A stretch of DNA of 64,000 bases, from assembly GCF_020184175.1 (NCBI RefSeq), contig NC_065533.1:60984351-61048350 (forward strand), read 5' to 3'. Numbering within the stretch: position 1 is the first letter of the stretch; the number at the start of each line of letters is the position of its first letter. Shown here one piece after another: positions 13,704-28,250 of this stretch. Position numbers and translations under genes: made by a program. The DNA comes from Aphis gossypii (Eukaryota > Arthropoda > Insecta > Hemiptera > Aphididae). The notes beneath the pieces are model-generated. The model did no database searches. It was given only the letters and a program-made list of their open reading frames with translations, and had not been told where the DNA came from.

Positions 13704-16700
13704 ATTATAGTTATGTTTTCAAACAACGATAAGTCGACGTCCTTCATATTATAACAGTAATTGCGATTTTCGTATCAATTTAATAAGTGTTGTATAATTT
13801 TTAAGTTCCTGAGCGATGTCAGTATGTTATTATTTGCGCTAGACTGCATGTGATGCATTGATGTTATAGTGATGTGGTAAAGGTGAACTTTTTACAATAC
13901 TACTATTTTTTTGGCGAGTTACAAGTATGTAAAAATATTAATTTTTAAAAATGCTCATTACTCGTTTAGAAATAAAAATATTATAAATACCTAAGATACA
14001 AACATAGATAATTTATATACTAGCATGTAATAGCTATAGCAATTACACGAAGGTTTGGTATCTACTCAGTATTACATATTATGGGTTTCCTGTAAAATGC
14101 TGAAAACGTAAACACGATATATTGTCATTAATATAACAGGTAGGTATTATATGAAAATATTAACGTTTTCGTATGGCATATTCGTCATGTATAAATACAT
14201 TATATGTTTAATGGAAATACAAGATTTGTTTTTATGTTGTTGATGTATTTCGAAAAACGTCGTATAAAATGTATATACATAATACATAATAAAATTGATT
14301 AAAATATACTCGTACTTTGAACTTTTATGAGTGTACTGACCACTGATAAATTTTGCAACGAAAACTACCACTTAAATAAGATTTTTACTCATTTACCAAT
14401 CTTAAGATGATGTAGTCAACATAATATTATTTGTTTTCTTTATAAACCTTTGCGCAGTATAGCATATTATAACAGAATCAATCTCCTGTTGTTACCTTTC
14501 ATATTAGAGTGAGTTGACCTATTGAATTATTTTAATTTCTACATACCTATTTTATGATATTTTAATTTTCTATGATTCATAAGAATTTTTAAAAAGTATA
14601 ATATAAAGGTTCAAGACTTGAAAAAGAAAAACCATTAAAATAAGCGCTAAAAAACACTCACAGGCTTACTTTACTTAAAAACATTTGAAAAAGCAATCTC
14701 AACATTTTTACCCACCCATCCAACCATAAAAAATAAAAGTAGTTTCATCCCTTAAATACAATTTTTTTATTGAGAAATCAATTATAATATCTCTATTGTA
14801 TATAGTACATTATACTGTAATGAATCAAAAATAAGGGGCTAGCGTTCATATTCTTGAAACATTACATAATAATAATATATTAACTTGGGTGTTGTATTTA
14901 AGTACTTTTAACAAGTTATAACTAACTCGACTTGGAACGTTCACTTTTTTTGCCTTATTATATTATATGTTAAAGTCTATATAGTATTATTATTAATAAC
15001 GTATTTACGTATCTATGGGTAGTAAGAACAGATTTATTAAAAAGTTATATATGTATTTTATTGCATTAAATCCTTTATTATTTATGTAGATAAAACTTTA
15101 TTATTTTATCACATTCAAGGTAAATTTTTAACTTTCTATACTACGTTGTATGATCGTTTATATGTAGGTATATTTGAAATAGAGGTGATGCCTTTCTGCG
15201 CTGAATCCAAAATATTTAAGTCTATAGAGTAGATGGAAACAGAACAAGGCAAAGTTACGTTACTTATTAAGTGATGAAATAACTTATTAAAATATTAATT
15301 GTTAAATTAAGCTGTATAATAACATTAATAACAATTCTAAACGTAAACGTAAATAGAATGTTAAATTACGGGAAAGATCGCTTAGTTGTTATAACTAGCG
15401 ATAACTTGTACGTATGTGAATAACTCTGAGGCTACTACTGTAAGTCATGCGATTTTTAATCTTATTTATATCATTGACCCTTCGTACCTGTTGTGTAATT
15501 GTAAAGTGTTGATTATTTTGTAAGTAATATGTACAAAATATGTTATTGTTTTTTACATTTCGCTATTAATTTCTCGTATAATATGTATTTATATGTATAT
15601 AATATTTTAATTTAGGTACAGTTATATTATTATATTTTAAGTAGGTATCATTTTAATATTGCTGTTGATGATATAAAATATATAGTTTGTAGCATAAATG
15701 CGTAATATGAATGTTATTACAATATAATTAATTGTATGACGATTGTGTTTTTGATTTTTTAACAGTAATTACTTAAAAAAATCAAATATTATTATAACAA
15801 TATAAGACATGCCTGTCAAAAATTTTGGAATTACAATTTAACACATCACAGTAAATCACAGAATTTAGCTACTAATAAGGCATACTCGGTACCAGAACAC
15901 TTACCTATTTTCCCACTTTGTGTTATTATATCAATGCTTTCTTTTAAAAATTATAAGCCCTAATGACTTAAAGAACCTAAAAATAAACACTTAAAAAACA
16001 TCATTATCATTAAAAACACTTTGAAACATTAAAGTAAACAATAATAATATAAAAATTATGTTCTCACTTCCCTCAACAAAAATATAGGGTTCTTTCTAAA
16101 ATTCAAATGCTATTTAACATTATAATACAAATAATCCATCTTTGAAAACAAATTTACACCTGAGTTCAGATATCTTATATGTAAATTTTAAAAGTGTATG
16201 GAAAAGCGGGGTAGTTCCGTACGAGAGGCAAAAAAGTATGATAAGGTTTTCTGAATATAGAGTTAGATGAAAAAAAGTTATTGATATTTATTTATCCATT
16301 ACCATATGTTAATTGTTATCGTCTATCGACAACAATAATTAACCTCAATTTTAATAAATTCCCGCTTACATTTCTATAATTATAAAATATGTATAATAAC
16401 TTATTTTTCCACATATTATAATTAAAAAGTTTATTCATAATTTTGTTTGATATGCATGCAAATCGTGTCAAATTACGAACAATTAAGTACAGATTATTTA
16501 ATAATATAATTTGGAAAAATATTTCTTATATTTTTTACTTAATTACTGTTAATTTAAAACAACCTACTGTTGGCAAAACTGTTGGAGAAAAAACGTATGC
16601 CATTATACAAGTTGTCTGGAATGATAATGAGTCAAAAATAGAAATATTTATCAAAACTAAATATCAGTTAAACATGAAAATCACTACAACAGTATCTAAA

Positions 16701-18705
16701 ATAAATCTCAACTCCATATTCCCCCTCACTACTACGTGCGAATACCCATGATAATTGTTTATAATAGGTAAATATAGATGTCATATTTTTTTTATAAAAA
16801 AATGTATTTTTTAACAATAATTTGTATTATTAAACATTTTTTTATAGGGATACCTATTATGTATCCGATCATATTTTTACTTTTTTAGATCATAGAACTA
16901 TCATACGGTCTTGTTCCAAGACTAAAATGGTTTTACTCCACCTATGGGACAAAATCGTATTTTTAAGTACTTTCAAAATTTGTATTTTTTTTTTTTTTAA
17001 GTTAATATTAACATTGTTTAAAAATGCCTAAATATTTTTGAAGCTAAAAATATTTTTAATTTAATTACACCAATTCAATTTCAAATTTGTAAAATTTTGT
17101 AAGTTCTATAGTGTTTAAAAGTTAGTAGTACGGTTCTGCTCTGCCTTCTCTTATAAGCAAAAAACTTATCTTTTTCTGTTAACTAAAACTATATATAATA
17201 TATAGACGTGAATATTACTGTACTTTGATACTTCCTCATAGCTTGCACACAAATTATTAAAATACCTATTGTGAAAAAGCCAACGCACAGAGATTGACCG
17301 AGTATTCTAAACTTTAAGTTTGATAATAGATCAAAAGAAAACGTTAAGTATTATTATCATAATCTCATAATGGTCATCGTCTTCGTCAACCCAAATGCCA
17401 GTTTTTCGACATAGTTAATAACGTTATCGATTCTCGGCCATTTAAAGACATTTCCTATTCGTCTTAACTTCAACGACAGAGTTGTTATAACATAAAAATA
17501 GAATACTATACAAGTATACCTAATAATAATATTGGTATGATGCGATATTCAGGTATATTATCGTGTTCATATGGATAATTTTTGTTTTCGTTTCTCTGGT
17601 TAGGTTTAATAATATTATTATTCTATAACGCTTACTAATATTAATAACAATATATCTGTTATACATAAACTATCGTTAGTCGTTTAATAATTTGTAAAGT
17701 TGTTATAATATTATTTTATGCCACGCGTTTCCCGGACAATTTAATTACGCTCAAACACGCATTATATCCGAATAGAATTTCCACTGCTTACAGACGCCGT
17801 TGTCTGTCTTTGTGTGTGTGTAAAACGATCCCCGTAGACTGTTGAAAATAATTACAACGCTCGTCGTATCGAGACGATGACGTGACCCCCCGAAAATGTG
17901 TGCCAAGTGCCGTGAGAACTGGTCCGTATCGTATAAACGCATATTTATATATATTATATAAATAATCGTAAGATTAATATTGTTAAAGTGTATACATAAT
18001 ATTAACAATATATGATATAATAATGAGTATATTATAAGCAAAACACAAAATTTAATGTAAAAATACGTTATATAAAAAAAAAAAAATTTACAATAATAAA
18101 ATAATAAATATTAATAAAACACGTGTAGGTAGGTACTATATTACCTTTATTATAATATTATAATTCGAGGACTTTGCAGCAATAGTAGAATACTATGCCA
18201 ACCCGCGTGTATATAAATAAAATTATACAATTATAACTTATAATATATATATAATATATTATAATTAATATACTACTATACAGAATACATGCTTTCTAGC
18301 GAAAAGCTTTTATTTTTTTTTTTTTTTTTAGATTAACTGTTATCTATCGCCATAGACCTTGTATTTCATGAAAATTGCCTCAGAACTTTGGAGGGTGGTA
18401 TTAAATTTCCAATAATTTGTACATATAAGAATATCAATTCATCCCTTAAGAGTTTTAATAGGAGAACGTGAATATCCTTTAAATATAGACCCATAATATT
18501 CTCCTTTAAAAATTGTATTTTATAACACAATCAGAATATACCTACACAAATATGGTAGTTATAGGTAAACCATAATCATAATTAAATATAAAATTTTATA
18601 ATACTTACACAAGTATTCGTTATAATATAATAATTCTTTTATGTTTTTATTTCATATTATTTTAAGTATCATTAGAAATATGAAGGGCTTCGATCAAAGT
18701 TCATT

Positions 18706-18900
18706 ATAATATACAGTGCCGACGGCGACGGAAGGCATGTGCGACCTGTGCGACCACACAGGGTGGTAAATTTTTTGGAATTTTAGGGGCAGCATCGTTT
18801 ATAAATAAAAATATATAAATTATATAAGGGCGGCAGATTATAGGTAATTGGCAGTTTGGCACAGGGCAGCGAAAAATCTAGCGCCGGCACTGATAATATA
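18706..18900. mobile_element. Non-autonomous hAT-type MITE with intact 8-base target duplication
   Basis: The element spans 18714-18892 (179 bases). Its left end is CAGTGCCGACG and its right end, reverse-complemented, is CAGTGCCGGCG: ten of eleven bases match. The flanks are identical 8-base copies, ATAATATA at 18706-18713 and at 18893-18900. An 8-base duplication with CAG-starting inverted ends is the signature of hAT transposons. The interior is GC-rich at both ends and AT-rich in the middle, with no transposase, so it was mobilised in trans. The intact duplication suggests a fairly recent insertion, though this AT-rich octamer could partly match by chance. Confidence 0.85.
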
Positions 18901-20289
18901 GGTACTCGTAGTGTAGGACAATCAACTTTAACAATATTGTTTTAATATATTATTACACGCGTCGTTATATTATTATAATTTATAACATAAAATAACACAG
19001 GTTCGTACATTATAGGCACCCGTTTAAAACATTTTTAATTCAAGTTTTCTCAATGATCGGTACGCCATTTGTAAATATTTATAAACATATCAATGTGTAA
19101 TGCAATTTGTAAGTTTAACCATTTTCAATTGTCCACAAAAGTTTAAACCACGTCTAACTTTTGAGAAACCTGGCTATATTATATAACTTCTTAGTTTTTG
19201 ACTTTGCCAAAATATCGGTCGAAATTTAAAAGTATTTGGAAGTACTACATTTTTTACTACAGCCAAAGTTCAAAAAGCTATATGAATCACATTTCTTCTT
19301 AGGGTCAATTAAGGGAGACGCGTCTCACATACTTTTTAATTTGAGCTTAAATATTTTTAAATCGTGTATAATATTTGATACTTTCACGAGGTTAAACACT
19401 TTGAAAAAACAAAACGGCCATATTTTGCAAAAGAAAATAGTCACGATTTAAGTTTTTGAGAACAATTGAAAAAGGCTGTACAAATGACTTACTTATGAAA
19501 TGGCACGGTGACCAACTTCACGTGGACCTTAACAATACTATACATTTGTAGGGGGAACAAATTAAATCGTAGTACGATGTTCACTCGAACGTGTTGTTTT
19601 ATACTTGTATGCGTTTACTTGTTCCAGAAAGTTTGCGGGATTAAATAGATGGTCGACATAAGTTAGGTATAATATATTATGTAGGTATACTGTCGTCATA
19701 ATAAATCCATTTGCCTCGGAACAGTCGCGGAACCCGCAAATAATGTATATTATAGTTTATAGTCAGATGGAGTAGAAAATATAAAAAATAGATAATTTAC
19801 TCTGGTAATGATGCTGATGTTTTTGTTTTAGGGAGGTGACATGTTTTTGATCGAACGGGTCACAGCATCGCTATACCTCTATTCCCATCCTACCTTACGG
19901 TGAACTTTTTTTATTAATATTATATTGGGACGATTTTATTACAATGCACGCTCATCGTAAAGCACTGTCCGCCTAAACCGTGCATGTATAATTATATTAT
20001 TATTATATACATACAAAATCTCGAGCCACCTAGGTATGTATAATAATATTACGTACAGCCGTACAGGTAATAATAATATTATATGTGTGTGTGTAATGAA
20101 ACGAGCTGCCGTGCCGAAGAGCATTGAGAGCAGGTGCAAATTATTATTACTTTTTTTCTCCTCTCGAATCTCAGAGTCGCTATATACCTATACGTCGACT
20201 AGTTTACTCGGGAAAAAAAAAATACATAATATATTATATCTACTAGTGTAATAATAATAACAACGAGTAACAAGTACGACGACGACGGG

Positions 20290-20935
20290 AGTTATAATAA
20301 TAATGTTAAACCAGTATCTCTGGCGGGAGTCCGCCCTATCGGGAGCGTCGGCAACTATAACGCCGGCCGCGGCGCGCGTATACATCTCGACACGCCGCCA
20401 CCTCCCCACCACCACCGCTAACCCTATCCATCGTCAATCGCCGCCGCCGCCACTACTACGACTACCGATGCCGCCGCCAAAACTGCCGGCTTCTGGAATG
20501 CAGTCCCTTCTCGACGGTCCCGACAGTCGTACGCGTGACGCCGCCGCCGCGTGTTGGTCGTTCGTCATCTCGTCAAAGCCGCGCAGGCCGTCGATCTCGT
20601 GCGTAAGATTTTCCGATATTATTTTTTCGTCGCGATTATTTTTTTTTTCCGTTTTCGATTCGTTTTTTTTTTCTTTATGTTTTTTTAATAGTTTTTCGAT
20701 TTTATTTTGCACTCGATTCTATTCTTATTTGCTCTCCCGACGATAACCGTCGCGTGTAGTATGTCGATCGCCGACGGCCGTCAGACCGACCGAGAAAACT
20801 TTTTACAGTCCCTTCTGCAGCTGTCTCGGTAGACTTTTTCGCGCACCTATACGTCGTACGCTCGTCTCGCGCCGCTGCTGTTGCTGCTATACTATTGCCG
20901 CTAAGCAAATCCACCGACGTTTGAACGTCAACCAA
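20290..20935 (+). promoter_or_regulatory. CpG-rich block: candidate promoter and 5' UTR exon of the receptor gene
   Basis: This is one of the most GC- and CpG-rich segments of the window, with GCCGCC-type triplets near 20440-20480 and 20540, in strongly AT-rich surroundings. It ends in CCAA followed by GTGAGTAC, a near-ideal donor with GT at 20936. I infer a promoter and non-coding first exon that could splice to 47903, giving a 5' intron of about 27 kb. It contains ORFs on both strands (for example 20303-20746 +, 20434-20712 -), but their translations are low-complexity Pro/Ser/Ala or Lys/Glu runs with no recognisable domain. No convincing TATA box is seen. It could instead belong to another gene on either strand. 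Confidence 0.4.
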
Positions 20936-21503
20936 GTGAGTACCCCCGTACATTTTATTGTAATAAAAATATCAATATTAACGATACTGCACGTTGTAGG
21001 TTCTAATAATATAATATTCGTATAACGACATAGGCGGTCGATTTTATTTGTTCATTGGATTCGTTCTTTATTTTCTCATCCGAGTCGTTTTCGACGATCA
21101 TTTTTTTTTCGCAAATCGGATAAAAATTAATTTTAAAACAGCTTACGTGTAAAGAAATAATGAAAAAAGAATATAACAATATATTATGTAATGTATATTA
21201 TTTATATAATATTTAAACGAATTCAATGGACATTCGTTGAACGCGTACTCAGAAAATTATTAATTGCATTTTAATATTTAACAATAATATTTGAACCTAA
21301 TTCAAACGAAATTTAAAAAAAAATACAAAAAATCACAAAGGAAATATTAATAATTTAGTCCTTTGATATGCAATAATACACGAGAGCATTGATGTTATTT
21401 AAATTTATTTATTTAAGTTTTTTTATGAAGAAGTTAAAATGACAATTATTTTTAATTTTGGTGATGGTTATACGAATATAAATATATAATTAATGCGTAG
21501 TAA

Positions 21504-21642
21504 ATGCCGGATTGCATAAAAAATTTTAAATTTATTTTACGATTCTCTAAAATTTAATAAACCAATCACGAAACACTAAATCATGTTTAAGGTACCATTA
21601 GCTCACTATTGATGTTTAATGGTTGTTTATGCAACCCGGTAT
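21504..21642. mobile_element. MITE-like element, family M2, copy 1
   Basis: The left end ATGCCGGATTGCATAAA and the reverse complement of the right end, ATACCGGGTTGCATAAA, match at 15 of 17 positions. The interior contains CCAATCACGAAACACTAAATC. There is no coding capacity. The flanks (TAA on the left, possibly TAA on the right) are too AT-rich to fix the target duplication. A related segment lies near 22195-22280. Confidence 0.6.
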
Positions 21643-22194
21643 AAGGGTATTAATTAAATATGCTATATTATGTTTGTTATTAATGAATATATATTTAATA
21701 TTATTCAATCAATGAAATAGGAATATGTATAGATATCTGTTAAATTAAATAATTAAAATGTGTATAGCTATAATGTACGACCTTTTTTTTATTTTGATGA
21801 ATATAAAAGTGTAAAAACATTATCTGATAAGTGTAGCTTGCTGTAGAATTATAATGTGTTGTGAATTATCTCAAAATAGTAATTACCAACCAAAAACTAG
21901 TTTGAGATTTGATCCATTTATATTCTGCTACCTGCGTAATAGCAAGTTGGAACAGGAGTCTTAGTAGTTAGTACCTATCTATATCTTGTTATAACGATAA
22001 CAACTAATATTTTAATCAATCAATACCTACGTCTAAAGTAATAAGCATCCGTCCGACTTATCTACTATTCACAGTTGACCCGGTTAGACTTTTTCCGATT
22101 TGGTCCTCCGTGTTTTTAAATTTAATCTTATAGAAAAATATTTTTATGCGTTTATCACATCGTGACAATAATATTATATATTATATTACTATTG

Positions 22195-22280
22195 CAAGGT
22201 TTCATAAAAATTGATTCATTTAATGATTTGCTAAAATTATATGAATCAATCATGGCCCGCTAAATCGTGTACAATGAGAC
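22195..22280. repeat. Family M2, degenerate or truncated copy 2
   Basis: GATTTGCTAAAATTATATG, then AATCAATCATGGCCCGCTAA and ATCGTGTACAATGAG, parallel the interior of the element at 21504-21642 (GATTCTCTAAAATTTAATA, CCAATCACGAAACACTAA, ATCATGTTTAAGG). Terminal repeats are not clearly preserved. Confidence 0.45.
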
Positions 22281-25200
22281 TAGGTATATCCATTTATTAA
22301 AATATTTAGATATTTAGTGATTGCTGATACAATTCAATATAATTTAAAATCAGAACTGTTATTCTGTTTACTGTACTGATACAAATCTATCAAATCTGTG
22401 TACCAACCTATATGTGTTTGCATAATACCATGCAAATTATTTATATAAATAATAAGTAATACCAACTGATCATTTTTAATAATTATTATTTCTTCAGATG
22501 AAATGTCGGGTTAAACGTTCCAAATTAATCTAAAACAATGATACATAAATATGCATAATCATGAGGTAGATTCGAAATTATGAACCATCGAGTTAATTTT
22601 TAAAATACAAACAATAATTTGTGGTTAAATAACGAACATTTTAATATTTATTGACACGAAATTGATATTCATATTCATTAGGTAGGTACGACAATAAATG
22701 AAATCTGACACGATACGGGAGACACAACACGTTAGACATTCAACGTGGGTTATCGGAGCAAGAAAAACGATATGTTCTTGAAACTACATAATAAAACCTA
22801 TTATATATCACATAGATTTAAAATTAAAATCAAATTAAAAAAACACGATTTTATTTTCTAGTTTTTTTTTTTAAAAGGGAGTTTGTATTTATCAGAAGAA
22901 AGTATCAATACCAATAGTATTACATTATACACTATAATATAGAAGTTACGAGAGAACCAATCAATTAAATAATCCTCTACTCATTTAAAACACACTCTTT
23001 TAAAGCAACTGTAGAAGTGTAATTTTTAAATAAGTTTTATACGAAAACGCCACATTAAATTAATAAATAATTATAATAGTTTTCCTAAAATTAGTTTTAT
23101 ACAACGATTACATCTGACAAAACATTATACTATACTTTTAAGAATTTGGGACTTTCCATATGATTATACCAACCACCAACATAACGATATTAATTTGATA
23201 TATGCAAATACAGTTTACTAAAATAATATTTTTGACGTGTATAAGTATTATTATTTATCGGTTATTTTCTTATTTCTCATAAGTCATAACATAATATTGT
23301 GTATTATCACATTATCTTAAAATACGGCGAAAACTTATACTTACGTACATTTCGATGCTCATAGTTTTAAATTTCACTAATAAAATATTAAGTAGAACCT
23401 GTATTCTGTACTCGGTTGCAATTTTACGGAGAAAATATAAACAGATGATAATAATATTATAAACATTCGAAATACTGCACTATAAAGTATATATATATTT
23501 TTTTTTATTGTAGTCTGCTGTTAATTCTGAATATTTATTAATCATAATAATATGACGAACCTTCTTAATACATATATATAATGTCATCTACGCGTTTATT
23601 ATTATGATAATAATTTTTAAAATGCTTAAATAGTGTATGAATTATAAAAATACTATGAAAATAAGAAAAAAATGATATTATGATGCGTTCAACAAGAGGG
23701 GTGGCTCATCTAAGATTTTTTTTTGTTGACAAAGTTTAACCATAACACTTAAATATGCGTTCCCGAGTAAAAAAGGGAGGTAATGTTGGACTTGTCTATA
23801 GATAATGTAATTTTAATATAAAATTAGGATAAAATATGTTGGTCAAAGAAAGTATTCAACAAGATTATGAAGAGATATAAACATAATATAGAACACCAAC
23901 GCTTGGTTTCAGCAAACTAATAATAATAATATGAACTAATATTAGGTATTCGTATTAATAGGGGTCGTATTTAGAACGCGTGTTACACAATAATAATATT
24001 AATAGTGCCTATTTTATTATTAATAATACATAACTGCGATTAAAGATTATGAAGCGTTGAATTGCAGGCGAGTATGTTAGGTCACATTTTATAATAGTTT
24101 TTGATTTAAAGGAAATCATACTGGTTGCATAATTTAAATTATAGAATATAATATTGGGAACATTTGTTTTTCAAAAATTAAGTGATTAAAAAAAATGTTT
24201 ATGGAAATAAAAATGTTATTTTTCATTTTCCCTCTATTGGTGAATATACTAAATAGCTTAATATTAAATTCAAATTCAATAATAGATATTTCTACAAAAT
24301 TGTATTGTCTTTAAAATGTATCCCCTTTCGATCATATATAGTAAGAGTTTTAATTCTGAAATCGCACTCACTAAAGAAAGAGTATAATTAATACGTGATA
24401 AGTTATAACCTAATTATATTATAAGTAATAATCGATCTGCGTCAACATATTAGCATTTTAGATTTTTTAAAGACAAAAATGTACTATGCGCCAATCATCA
24501 ACAGCAATATTATACTGAAAATATTACCCAAATAATTAAAAATTCAGTTAATATTTTTATTTTTTTTTTTATATGTTATTAAAGTTGCCTATGTAAACCC
24601 CTTATAAACTGGTGAAAATATGTTCTTTTATATCTGTTCTGTCGTTCTATGCAACCAAATGAAATATAAAAATAATAATATAATATGATATTGATATCGT
24701 AGCACTATGCACACACTTGTTTTTCATATTATGTGCATTTACTATATTATTTTATGTATAATAATGATAACGCAATCGGATAACTCGCTAAATGTGAAAT
24801 ATAATATTATAAGTTACACTACCTAGAACATTTGATTTAATGAGATAAATATACCATTTCAATTTTACACAATTGCCAATTTTCAAACAATAACCTTTAT
24901 GTATATTATATAAATATATAATATATTGTATATATATACTGGTTTATACTCAATGTTGCACTCGATATTAAATATTTTGTATTTTGTGTACTGAGGGTAT
25001 GCATCACTGTGTCAACACGTGATTTTGTTTATTTTGTATTTTTACCGGGTGTTTTGTTATTTTAATCACGTATTGCCGTATTGGAGAATACCAATGTACA
25101 TATTATTATATCCACATCCAATAAAGTATACAAAATATATTATTGTGAAAAATATTCCATGTTGACATAATTAATTATTTGTTTTTACAAAATAATCAAT

Positions 25201-27242
25201 TATCCGTCTCCTATATTAGGTTCGTGTTATAATATCGAGTAAAATATGTTACTATAATTGAGATTAAAAATATACACACAATACTAAAAGAAAATTTCGA
25301 GTATCATAACTTAAATGTTTCATTTTATGAAGATTTGTCTATTGTAAACTGTTTACATTAAGTTAAAAAAAAGTCATCAAATAAAACTCTATTAATATCA
25401 CAAAAATAACTATTACTGAGATAAATTCCAGTCTCGAAAAGCTTTCGTAGACAATAAAGTTGATGTTTAAAAGTATTTTAATTTTTTTTTAACTGTATTT
25501 ATATTATTTTTTACTTGAATAATTTTTTCACTCACGTAATTAAAATACATGAAATATGTAGGTACCTACATATATGTGAAATGCATTTAAAAATTATTTT
25601 ATCTCTATCATAATAACATTATTTATTCATTAATCGTTTTGAGCAACACGATCATAATATTCGGTATTATTACAGCCGTTTAGAAGGAAGATTCGAGCAA
25701 AGCACTTTGATGTCTACATAACACATGTAATATTATGTATTTGTATGTATACTATTATTGTCACAATTGTCATTTATGGAACTGTAAATAAACGGGAGCG
25801 AGCAGATAAGTAAATAAAAAATATGTCACCGAATGAATTCGTATTATTTGATTACAATATATAACTGGTACCTCTTATATAATAAGAATATATATTATAT
25901 AATTTTTTTTATATATATATGAAATCTCGCGTTTGGCTATAAAGGATAGTGAATACGATTGTATTTTATAGTAAGGTCATATTATTTACATGGTGAATCT
26001 GAAGTGTGAACGTCTTACAGAGATAGAATGTCTCAGTGTTAGGTTTTAGGTTGTTGTTTATATGAAATAAGTTTAAGAAATGTATGGATAAAAATAAAAC
26101 TTAAATACATATTATTTGATGTTATTTATATTTTTTTTTAATTGTGTATGGAAAATGTTGTTGATATACACAATTTATGGAGAAAATATTTACTACCGTC
26201 GAGCATATAATAGGTATAGGTATATAATAATTAATAGTAATGCTATATGCAGTATGTAGAGCGGAGCTATGAATATATTTGGTGTGGAATGTGTTTTTGA
26301 TTTTATGTGTAAATTTAGATAATTATGATATGAGAAAAAACTTCAATATTGTTCGTAGTTTGTTTGTAGTAGTTATTAGCCTATTTTAATATAATAATCC
26401 TGTTGGGGTTTCCTGTAAGAGATTTTTTTTCAAAATTTTTGGAAATTTGTCACGTCAAGGTTCCTGATAAATAAAAGTTTAATGATTTAAATTAATGTAT
26501 TTATGAATATTGTAACGTTGAAAATATAAAATACTTATTACGAGTTGAAAAATGTCAAAAAAATGTACCTACCTTCGTATTCTCAATTATTATGAATGAA
26601 ACAATTTTTGCAACATAATATTGATGTTCATAGGGATGATGGTTTACATTGTATATAGATAGGTACTCGATTGGCGAAAAATGTTAAATACGGACATCAG
26701 ACATAATAATTTGTGTATTTCGTTAATAAATTATAGTTTAATACATTGTTATTTAGTCATTAAAGTTCAGTAAAAATAAACCCCTCCAAACGATTGTAGC
26801 TTATATTATTATGATGAAACTGCAGCACGACGCGGCTACCCGTGTTTCACGATATTATAATATTAATATAATAACACAGAACATAGTACGTTGCCTAGAT
26901 ATATTTTAAAATAACAACGATACCATCTCGAGTTCTTGGCTATAATACCCGTACCTAGTAGGTTTATTAAATATCTAAATATCTACCGCTTCACGAAATA
27001 TTGTGCGCCGGTTAAACGGTCTTCGTCGTTGAGTATTATCCATTCGACACGGACAAGTGCGCCGAGAGTGCCTCCTGCTATAATATAAGATTATCGTATA
27101 CTATCGTGGGTTAAGTTAGGCACCACACATATTATAATGTATACACGTTCTAATATATATACGCATACACTCGCATTAATTTATTACCGCGGCCGTTTAT
27201 GTATATTGTAATATGTTTAAAGATTTTATTTTTTTGAACATC

Positions 27243-27285
27243 TTTGATTTCGGAAGCTGACCTTCCGGATTTCTCCATATACAGG
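27243..27285. repeat. Short repeat with CGGAAG/CTTCCGG hairpin, copy 1
   Basis: TTTGATTTCGGAAGCTGACC followed by TTCCGGAT is a small inverted repeat that resembles the segment at 29041-29090. The function is unknown. Confidence 0.35.
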
Positions 27286-27663
27286 TACGTCGTCGTTATT
27301 ATTATATTATTACGTATGGCGGGTAAACCTATATGTAGCGGGTGTGTATTAAATTTCTGTATAATATGTATATGTATTATTATTAATATACGACCGCGAC
27401 AGCTTCTCGAGTACCTACATCTCATTTCTTTGTTGTGTCCGCGCTGCGAACTGCTTAAAATGTTCGTCCTAAACTGGTATGTGCACACACACTCGCGTAC
27501 ACATACACTCACGTGTATAATATAACACAACGTACTTGCGATATTTAATTTGGTTTAGCCGGGTGCTCAACAAGGTTCTTTTATACGCGTGTAATAATAT
27601 GTACATTTATATTATTCTACTGTCTGCTGTGGCGTCGTATACAAACGCATACATTCGTATATA

Positions 27664-27708
27664 AACACATAAACACATACACAGAAACACACACACACAC
27701 ACATACAA
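27664..27708. repeat. (CA)n microsatellite, interrupted
   Basis: A CA-rich tract with a pure ACAC run in the middle. It lies in the CpG-rich 27-28 kb zone. Confidence 0.85.
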
Positions 27709-28089
27709 TAATGCTAATTATAGTTTACCGGCGTTATGTCGGCGGGGTCTGTGTGCGTTTAACTCGGACCAGCATTTATAGATTTGTTCCTATTCACCGC
27801 CCTTTAACTAAGTAAAAGAATTATACTTACGCGTGTACGGACGAATACGTGTATATATTCCGCTTGTACGCTGCTGCGGTGTCTGTCATTATATATATAT
27901 GATATATATAGTATATTATATAGGTATCGTCTCGTCTGTTTTACGAGATCGACGAACGACTAATTGTGACTTGTGTGCGGACCGCATGTTATTAAAGTCT
28001 GACTCACGTTTTCGCTCGGAATCGTATATTTTTTTTTACGCAATTTCTTCTGTTTATTATATATTCTATACATATGTACCCCGTTATTC

Positions 28090-28138
28090 ACATACACATA
28101 CACACATACACACACACAAACACACACACACACATACA
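28090..28138. repeat. (CA)n microsatellite, interrupted
   Basis: CATACACA-type units broken by single T and A changes. It is the second CA tract within 0.5 kb. Confidence 0.9.
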
Positions 28139-28250
28139 CGGTCCAGGGTGGTCTGCTGCTGATTGGCGCTCCTATTCATTATAATATAGGTGTATGCGAA
28201 AGAGAGACGAAGAAACGTTAAATTAATTTATTTTTAATTAATAATCTCTT

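Larger units (their letters stand above)
1..20289. other. AT-rich DNA without recognisable genes
   Basis: No coding sequence is supported on either strand. Open frames are under about 105 codons, rich in Tyr, Ile, Asn and Phe from TAA/ATT repeats, and lack domains. The longest (16443-16751 +, 102 codons) has fairly ordinary composition but no family I recognise. The segment is probably upstream of the receptor gene. It contains the repeats annotated at 847-1423, 5462-5640, 6549-6660, 8579-8690, 13307-13703 and 18706-18900. Confidence 0.6.
27000..28030. promoter_or_regulatory. CpG-richer zone with two CA tracts
   Basis: CG dinucleotides are more frequent here than in neighbouring DNA (for example 27001-27070, 27380-27500, 27720-27760, 27930-28020). 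The zone includes overlapping low-complexity ORFs on both strands. No exon is recognised. It may be regulatory DNA. Confidence 0.25.

Noticed and set aside
16443..16751. 102-codon open frame on the + strand
   Set aside because: The composition is fairly protein-like, but there is no recognisable motif, no clear promoter and no splice context. It is insufficient for a gene call.
20303..20746. 147-codon open frame on the + strand
   Set aside because: The translation is Pro/Ser/Ala-rich, then Phe/Ser-rich with no domain. The frame is open because the DNA is GC-rich with few stops, and other frames on both strands are open too. It fits a 5' UTR or promoter better.
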